Shown one piece after another: positions 6,510 through 10,633 of a stretch of DNA of 10,633 bases. This DNA comes from CAYGHG01 sp964349515 (GTDB taxonomy: Bacteria; Oederibacteriota; PGYV01; CAYGHG01). Position numbers and translations under genes: made by a program. The DNA is taken from NCBI GenBank assembly GCA_964349515.1, contig CAYGHG010000092.1:1-10633 (forward strand), read 5' to 3'. Numbering within the stretch: the stretch's first letter is position 1; the number at the start of each line of letters is the position of its first letter. Below the pieces are notes generated by a model, which was given only the letters and a program-made list of their open reading frames with translations, did not search any database and was not told where the DNA came from.

Positions 6510-6778
6510 GCCTCCATTTTAATTTTCCCGGGCTTACCCATGAAGCCCTTTCACATATATAACTCACAGCTTATGAAAAGGTTGCGTGTAACTGAAAACG
6601 AAAATTTGAAAGTTTAAGGTCAGTACAAAACCATTATCGCTGTATTATTTGAATTCTATGTCATCTGTCATTGTATCTGTTTCTTCACCGTCCCGGCTTG
6701 TGTAATGAAACGACATGCCTTTGTGGTTTTAATAACATCTTCAGCTGTATGCTCCTTTTTAGTCCGGGAAGGCTACCC
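6510..6778. other. Upstream region of the GH5 gene; no gene seen
   Basis: This stretch holds the GH5 leader, with a GGGCTT/AAGCCC hairpin (6530-6548) and an AT-rich TTATATAT element near 6555-6562 that may be a -10, without a convincing -35. The rest has no credible gene on either strand. Confidence 0.4.
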
Positions 6779-6819
6779 TTAACGCAACAAATAGGGTCGG
6801 ACCCCAAATGTTGCGTTAA
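6779..6819. repeat. Palindromic repeat R2, copy b
   Basis: Arms TTAACGCAACA (6779-6789) and TGTTGCGTTAA (6809-6819) are perfectly complementary. The interior is identical to copy a. Compared with copy a, one arm base pair is changed on both sides (T:A to C:G), so pairing is kept. Confidence 0.82.
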
Positions 6820-6882
6820 CTTTTTGTGGCACCATTGGGACCGGAATGGAATGACTTATACCTCCAGGCTTTCCAACCTCTT

Positions 6883-6960
6883 ATCATGAAAACTGCCGTC
6901 TTTTGCCCAGTCCGTCGTTACCCCCTTTTTCACTCTTTATAGTACCCCCTTGAGGGGTAA
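6883..6960 (-). pseudogene. Possible remnant 3' end of a lost gene
   Basis: Reading the minus strand into a TAA within 6855-6862, the last residues would be DWAKDGSFHDKRLESLEV, which is protein-like but has no continuing frame upstream, where repeat R3b begins. A similar 'IESLEV-stop' reading occurs at about 5429-5449. These may be decayed gene ends or a further short repeat; I cannot name a parent gene. The coordinates given are approximate and the evidence is weak. Confidence 0.15.
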
Positions 6961-6980
6961 AGGGGGATTTGACTTGCCTT
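6921..6980. repeat. Dispersed repeat R3, copy b (nested hairpin)
   Basis: The inner TACCCCCTTGAGGGGTA (6943-6959) is identical to copy a, within outer arms CCCCCTTT (6921-6928) and AAAGGGGG (6959-6966). The spacer CACTCTTTATAGTA differs from copy a by one base. Confidence 0.75.
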
Positions 6981-7177
6981 TCGTATGGTTTATGCGGAAG
7001 AAGTTATCGTATGTGATGGAGGAGGAGGGCTGGACAGAGTAGAATTTTTTATGAAAAGTATTTAAACATTCTCTGACAAAATTTTTAATGCAAAAAACAC
7101 CCGGCGAGGACGGTTTTAAAACCCTTTGTTACAAAAAATACTCCATTTTTAGATATATACTTCCGGATTAAGGATAT
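6981..7177. other. Gap upstream of the RCC1 gene; no gene seen
   Basis: AT-rich sequence without a credible open frame. I see no repeat copy in it and no clear hairpin before the promoter at 7178. Confidence 0.4.
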
Positions 7178-7205
7178 TTGCACATTACGTTTAATATGAT
7201 ATAGT
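7178..7205 (+). promoter_or_regulatory. Promoter of the RCC1-repeat gene
   Basis: TTGCAC (7178-7183) and TATAGT (7200-7205) are 16 bases apart. A start near 7212 gives a leader of about 14 bases that contains GGAGG (7216-7220) and then ATG at 7226. This supports 7226 over the upstream ATG at 7214, which overlaps the ribosome binding site. Confidence 0.6.
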
Positions 7206-7225
7206 AATAAGAAATGGAGGTATCT

Positions 7226-8374
7226 ATGAATAAAATATCTACTATGATCAATGCTCTATTCTTATTTTCAATTCTCATCGTTCTTAACTCCTGCAGTAAC
7301 CCTGCAGACCCGGCTCGGGAAGCCGCACCCATTAATTTCAGGGCAATACACGCCGCGGCCTCGGAAACAACCGCATTTGCCATTAGAACAAACAATTCCC
7401 TCTTTGCCACAGGTTCAAACAACTGCTATTCCATGGGCATTAATAATTACAGCGGTGGTTCTAACTGGCGCAGGGTCCTTGATGATGTCTCTTTTGTTGC
7501 CGCAGGCAAAGAACACAGCCTGGCGGTTAAAACAGACTCATCTTTATGGGGCACAGGTTTAAACTATATGGGTGCTTTGGGGCTTGGCACCCTTGAAAAC
7601 GTGACTCTGTGGACTCAGCTGCTCACGGATATAAGAACGGCAGCCGCAGGATTTTCCTTCAGTCTGGCGTTGAAAACAGACGGCACTTTATGGGCTGCAG
7701 GACACAATAACCGTGGTCAGTTGGGAATCTCAACAGGTACATTTCAGAATGAATGGATTCAGGTTTTAACAAACGTAGTTAAGATAGCTGCAGGTTTTCA
7801 ACACAGCCTGGCTCTTAGAAATGACGGCACTTTATGGGTTTCCGGCAGAAACAGCTACGGGCAGCTTGGACTCGGCACAACCGTTGATATTTCAGAGTGG
7901 ACAGAGTCCCTGTCAGGAGTAAAAGACATCTCATGCGGTGACCTTCACAGTTTTGCAGTTATGGATGACGGGACACTGATGGCAGCCGGGTTAAACAACG
8001 AGGGTCAGCTGGGCACAGGCGATGAAACAGACAGACATTCATGGGTACAGGTTTTGACCGGAGTAGCAAAAACATCAGCAGGTTTTTATCACAGCCTTGC
8101 ACTTATGGAAGACGGCTCGGTAAAAGGTACAGGCGACTCAGTGGCAGGCCAGCTCGGAACCAATAACTGGACAAGCTATATCAATACCTGGACCACTCTG
8201 ATGCCTGCCGCGTCCCCTTCTGAGGCTGTGATTGCGGGCAAATTCAGCAGTTATCTTATAATGTCCGGCGGTTATCTCGCGGTAACAGGTTTAAACTATG
8301 ACGGCCAGCTGGGCCTGGGCGACTACCGTAACAGAAAATACTGGTACATCTGCGACGGCACACAAATACCGTAA
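7226..8374 (+). CDS. RCC1-repeat (beta-propeller) lipoprotein
   Basis: A 382-residue protein starts with a lipoprotein signal (hydrophobic residues 7-20, lipobox LNSC with Cys23). It then consists of seven RCC1 repeats of about 47-52 residues, each with the core 'aAG..HSLALk.DGTLW..G.N..GQLG.G' (the clearest are repeats 3 and 4, AAGFQHSLALRNDGTLWVSG and the next). Seven repeats match the seven blades of an RCC1 propeller, so the fold should close by itself. The eukaryotic founder is a Ran exchange factor, but bacterial surface versions are generally taken as binding scaffolds, and nothing here shows exchange activity. GGAGG lies 5 bases before the ATG at 7226. It is the only plus-strand gene in the right half and is divergent from the GH5 gene. 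The ligand is unknown. Confidence 0.9.
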   Translation: MNKISTMINALFLFSILIVLNSCSNPADPAREAAPINFRAIHAAASETTAFAIRTNNSLFATGSNNCYSMGINNYSGGSNWRRVLDDVSFVAAGKEHSLAVKTDSSLWGTGLNYMGALGLGTLENVTLWTQLLTDIRTAAAGFSFSLALKTDGTLWAAGHNNRGQLGISTGTFQNEWIQVLTNVVKIAAGFQHSLALRNDGTLWVSGRNSYGQLGLGTTVDISEWTESLSGVKDISCGDLHSFAVMDDGTLMAAGLNNEGQLGTGDETDRHSWVQVLTGVAKTSAGFYHSLALMEDGSVKGTGDSVAGQLGTNNWTSYINTWTTLMPAASPSEAVIAGKFSSYLIMSGGYLAVTGLNYDGQLGLGDYRNRKYWYICDGTQIP

Positions 8375-8477
8375 CAGATTTTTATTAGTAACACCTTGCC
8401 CAAAATTTAATTTGATAAGCAGTGTCATTAAAACCCTGCCTGCTCATTAATACCATTCAAAACAAATAAAGAGGCCG

Positions 8478-8628
8478 GGGCGGATTTGCCTTTAAGTCCT
8501 TGTAGTCTTTTGTCTTTTCCGTTAAAACCAAATACCGGAAGGGCACGGAGGCCCTTCCCTACAGGAATAAAAACGTCTCGTTGTTTTGGCACTTTCTATT
8601 TTCGATTGCTCTATTTTCCCGCGAAGCG
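8478..8628. repeat. Dispersed repeat R1, copy c
   Basis: The segment 8524-8593 is identical over 70 bp to 4214-4283 in copy b, including the GGAAGGGC/GCCCTTCC hairpin. One substitution at 8594 follows, then further identity to TATTTTCCCGCGAAGCG (8612-8628) apart from an 8-bp deletion. It lies between convergent genes, and its right end forms the last codons and the TAG stop of the membrane-protein gene. Confidence 0.82.
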
Positions 8629-9231
8629 TTCAGCGCCCGCATCAGCAGCTATTGCCGCGAAAAGCGACGGTATGTGCCCTGCAAGCCCCGCCAGCAGCAG
8701 GCTCCAGCATGCAATATGATACGCCGTTAGCTCATGCAGTTCTCCCGGAGGTATGAATATAAGCCATACCGCCACACCCGCGGTTATACAGCCATAAGTA
8801 ATTATAAGAAGCCTGCCTGCGAGCGGCGCCAAAAAGGCACCGGCCTTTCCTGATGCCATTTTTTTCACCATGCCCCCCGCGCCGTTCCTGAACAAAGAGG
8901 CAATAAGTACGAAAATCATGAACAGGACAAACGCGGCTCCGCCTCCTGTAAAAAACAGGGCAACGCAAAGTAGAAAGAAACCGGCCGTAAAAAACCTGCT
9001 GCCTATTTTCAAAAATCCCCAGGCAATTATCGCGATAGAAACAGCTGTCGCCGCGATTCCGGTGTACAGGTAATTATGTATCAGAGTAAAAGCCCCCATA
9101 GTCTCCAATACACTCCCGCCTGTAGGTTTATTACCCTGAAGTATTTCAGCAATACCGTGAGCCGCCCCCTGAATCCCGATGAAAACTATTATGGTAAGAA
9201 TAAACCTCTGAACAGCATTTGTTTTGGCCAT
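8611..9231 (-). CDS. Polytopic membrane protein of unknown function
   Basis: A protein of about 206 residues is dominated by five or six hydrophobic helices: residues about 9-27, 51-71, 76-97, 98-112, 138-158 and 170-195 counted from the ATG at 9231. A basic loop (VKKMASGKAG) lies between them. I do not recognise a family or any catalytic motif. The ATG at 9231 is chosen because GGAGGG lies 5 bases before it and overlaps the alternative ATG at 9243. The C-terminal ERFAGK-stop is encoded by the CGCTTCGCGGGAAAATAG end of repeat R1c, so the natural C-terminus may have been replaced. A TGTTATCAT sequence near 9267-9275 could be its extended -10. It is an inner-membrane protein; nothing in the neighbours tells its job. 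Confidence 0.75.
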   Translation of the reverse strand: MAKTNAVQRFILTIIVFIGIQGAAHGIAEILQGNKPTGGSVLETMGAFTLIHNYLYTGIAATAVSIAIIAWGFLKIGSRFFTAGFFLLCVALFFTGGGAAFVLFMIFVLIASLFRNGAGGMVKKMASGKAGAFLAPLAGRLLIITYGCITAGVAVWLIFIPPGELHELTAYHIACWSLLLAGLAGHIPSLFAAIAADAGAERFAGK

Positions 9232-9311
9232 AATACCCTCCATGTGTTAAGTGTATTTTTTCTGATGATAACATTTTTCCGGTGGAATGTTTATTAATAT
9301 TTGGTTTTTTA

Positions 9312-9352
9312 TTAACGCAACAAATAGGGTCCGACCCGATTTGTTGCGCGAA
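9312..9352. repeat. Palindromic repeat R2, copy c
   Basis: This copy has the same 41-bp length as copies a and b. Arms CGCAACAAAT and ATTTGTTGCG, with GGGTC-C-GACCC inside, pair almost throughout with one A-G mismatch. The outer TTAA/CGAA ends have drifted. Its better inner pairing than copies a and b marks it as a distinct subtype. Confidence 0.8.
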
Positions 9353-9370
9353 ACAACCTGTGTATTGTTA

Positions 9371-9500
9371 TCGTAGGGGCGATGCGGCCATGCACCCGGA
9401 ACGGGTGTGCGTCGCCCGGCCTTTACGCCGTAATACCGAATAGAACACGTCAAAACCAAATACCGGAAGGCCACGGTACCCCTCCCCTATATAAACGTAT
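9371..9500. repeat. Dispersed repeat R1, copy d, with a large nested hairpin
   Basis: The core AAAACCAAATACCGGAAGG (9452 onward) matches copies b and c, then diverges. Upstream of it, GGGCGATGC (9377-9385) pairs with GCGTCGCCC (9409-9417) around an inner stem CACCCG/CGGGTG (9393-9407) with a 3-base loop. CGGCCTTTACGCCG (9417-9430) resembles sequence near the HEPN stop in copy a. A 75-codon minus-strand frame across it is not a gene. Confidence 0.7.
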
Positions 9501-9514
9501 CCGGTTCTATTTCT

Positions 9515-10606
9515 TTAATCATTGATTATCTTTATTAGTTTCTCAAAATAAATAATAGCCGGCCTTCTTCCCGCGCCCTTTCTGGCTTCTGTCAGTATCC
9601 CTTTTTTCACCATATTTTTAATTATCCTGGCCGTGCTTGCATGCGGTATACCTGACATTTCAGAGAAATCCCTGCTCGTAAAAAAGGGCGTTTTAAAGAG
9701 CGCGTCGAGCACATCTATTGCGTATCTCGTTTTTATTACCGAACCAATGTCCTTCTTTATCCTGTCATAGAGAACCATGATCTCTGATACTTTGCGCATG
9801 TTTTCAGAAGCCTGCTCAATAACAGCATCAAGAAAAAAGTTTATCCAGCCTTCCCAGTCTTTTTTTTCGGAGATTTCTTTCAGCCTGAAATAGTATTCAT
9901 CCCTGTGCCTGTCAAAAAACGCGCTTATGTAAAATACAGGGAAACTTACTTTCTTTTTTTCAAATAAAAAAAGAGGGATGAGAAGCCTTCCGACTCTGCC
10001 GTTGCCGTCGCCAAAGGGGTGGATTATCTCAAACTGCGCGTGCATAACGGCAGCCTGCACCACCTTGTCCCTCTCCTGAAAATGAAAGTAGTTGATAAAG
10101 TTGTCAAGACATTGATCCAGTATCAGCGGTGTGGGAGGCACATATCTGGCGTTTTCTATCTTAGCGCCAGGCATGCCGATGAAATTCTGGTCTTTTCTGA
10201 ACTCACCGGGCCTCTTATTATGCCCTCTCACGCCTGACAGCAGTATGCCGTGCATTTTCTTAATCATATTCAGGTTTACCGGCTTTTCATTCATGGCTTC
10301 CAGCGCGTAATCCATGGCTTTTCTGTAATTAATGACCTCTATAATATCATTTTCATTTTTGTCCGCGCTGCCGGGATCCGCCTCATAGCGCAGAACCTCC
10401 TCAAGAGTTGCCTGAGTGCCTTCAATTTTTGATGACAGCACAGCTTCCTGAGTGGACATCGGAGAAAGAAGAATTCCCGGATTATGCACGGCAGACAGCA
10501 TACCGCTGTATTCAGATATTTTTGAATTCGCCTCTGTGATTTTTTCCAGAAGAGAGTTCCATTTTATACTATTTAATGGAAGAGTTTCAGGTATATATGG
10601 TTCCAT
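9515..10606 (-). CDS. SoFic-type Fic protein (AMP transferase) with inhibitory motif and winged helix
   Basis: A 363-residue protein has an N-terminal Fic_N region with the class II autoinhibitory motif SxxxEG (S58-SKI-E62-G63). The core Fic motif HPFGDGNGRVGR is at 196-207, with catalytic His196, Mg2+ ligand Asp200 and Arg204/Arg207 for the phosphates. A C-terminal winged helix lies at about 295-360 (FTSRDFSEMSGIPHASTARI). All key residues are intact, so it should AMPylate a protein target, and Glu62 should restrain it until released (as known for related proteins). The target is unknown; the HTH may bind DNA or assist oligomer formation. The ATG at 10606 is preceded by AGAGGGG at 5 bases. 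A TATGAT near 10624-10629 may be its -10, with the -35 outside the window. The gene stands alone. Confidence 0.93.
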   Translation of the reverse strand: MEPYIPETLPLNSIKWNSLLEKITEANSKISEYSGMLSAVHNPGILLSPMSTQEAVLSSKIEGTQATLEEVLRYEADPGSADKNENDIIEVINYRKAMDYALEAMNEKPVNLNMIKKMHGILLSGVRGHNKRPGEFRKDQNFIGMPGAKIENARYVPPTPLILDQCLDNFINYFHFQERDKVVQAAVMHAQFEIIHPFGDGNGRVGRLLIPLFLFEKKKVSFPVFYISAFFDRHRDEYYFRLKEISEKKDWEGWINFFLDAVIEQASENMRKVSEIMVLYDRIKKDIGSVIKTRYAIDVLDALFKTPFFTSRDFSEMSGIPHASTARIIKNMVKKGILTEARKGAGRRPAIIYFEKLIKIIND

Positions 10607-10633
10607 TTTTCCCCTCTTTGTTTATCATATAAT

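Noticed and set aside
6099..6617. Plus-strand open frame of 172 codons
   Set aside because: It lies antisense to the GH5 gene, runs through its signal-peptide region and upstream gap, and has no recognisable domain or ribosome binding site.
7554..8302. CAGGTTTAAACTAT at about 7556 and 8287, resembling the operator of the mobile mystery operon
   Set aside because: Both are codons for the repeated GTGLNY motif of the RCC1 protein, are not palindromic, and have no promoter.
9247..9474. Minus-strand open frame of 75 codons
   Set aside because: It spans R2 copy c and R1 copy d, including their hairpins, so it is repeat sequence.

Overview
The window reads as an accessory, repeat-rich stretch of a bacterial chromosome. 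Two genes encode lipoproteins with Cys-ended signal peptides, one encodes an exported glycoside hydrolase, and most starts follow GGAGG-type ribosome binding sites, so a diderm bacterium of moderate GC is likely. No ribosomal, housekeeping or taxonomic marker is present, so I do not assign a phylum. A poorly characterised environmental lineage would fit, because the intergenic DNA is almost entirely dispersed repeats.

Layout. 43-1455 (+) is a SEC-C zinc-motif protein. 1650-2689 (-) is a two-gene 'mobile mystery protein' operon: an XRE-type regulator followed by a Fic-fold protein. Its promoter has a three-site palindromic operator array with exact 33-bp spacing. 2993-4037 (-) is a HEPN/MNT toxin-antitoxin-like operon in which the nucleotidyltransferase carries a winged-helix domain and is transcribed first, from a palindromic extended -10 promoter. 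4503-5348 (-) is a leucine-rich-repeat lipoprotein with an apparently leaderless promoter. 5517-6503 (-) is a GH5 (mannanase-like) protein whose catalytic nucleophile position is Gly. 7226-8374 (+) is an RCC1-repeat lipoprotein. 8611-9231 (-) is a polytopic membrane protein of unknown function. 9515-10606 (-) is a SoFic-type Fic protein with an N-terminal inhibitory motif and a C-terminal winged helix.

How they fit together. Three separate modules (two Fic proteins and one MNT nucleotidyltransferase) belong to families that transfer nucleotides to proteins, and two of the three are probable self-regulated stress or toxin-antitoxin loci. The surface proteins (LRR, GH5, RCC1) lie between two near-identical copies of a dispersed repeat 4.3 kb apart.

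Repeats. I see at least three families in the gaps. R1 has an AAAACCAAATACCGG core and copies near 2949, 4214, 8524 and 9452. R2 is a 41-bp palindromic element around GGGTC-N-GACCC at 5450, 6779 and 9312, with a half copy near 4356. R3 is a nested C/G-rich hairpin at 2795 and 6921. No transposase is encoded here. I found no tRNA, rRNA or CRISPR array.
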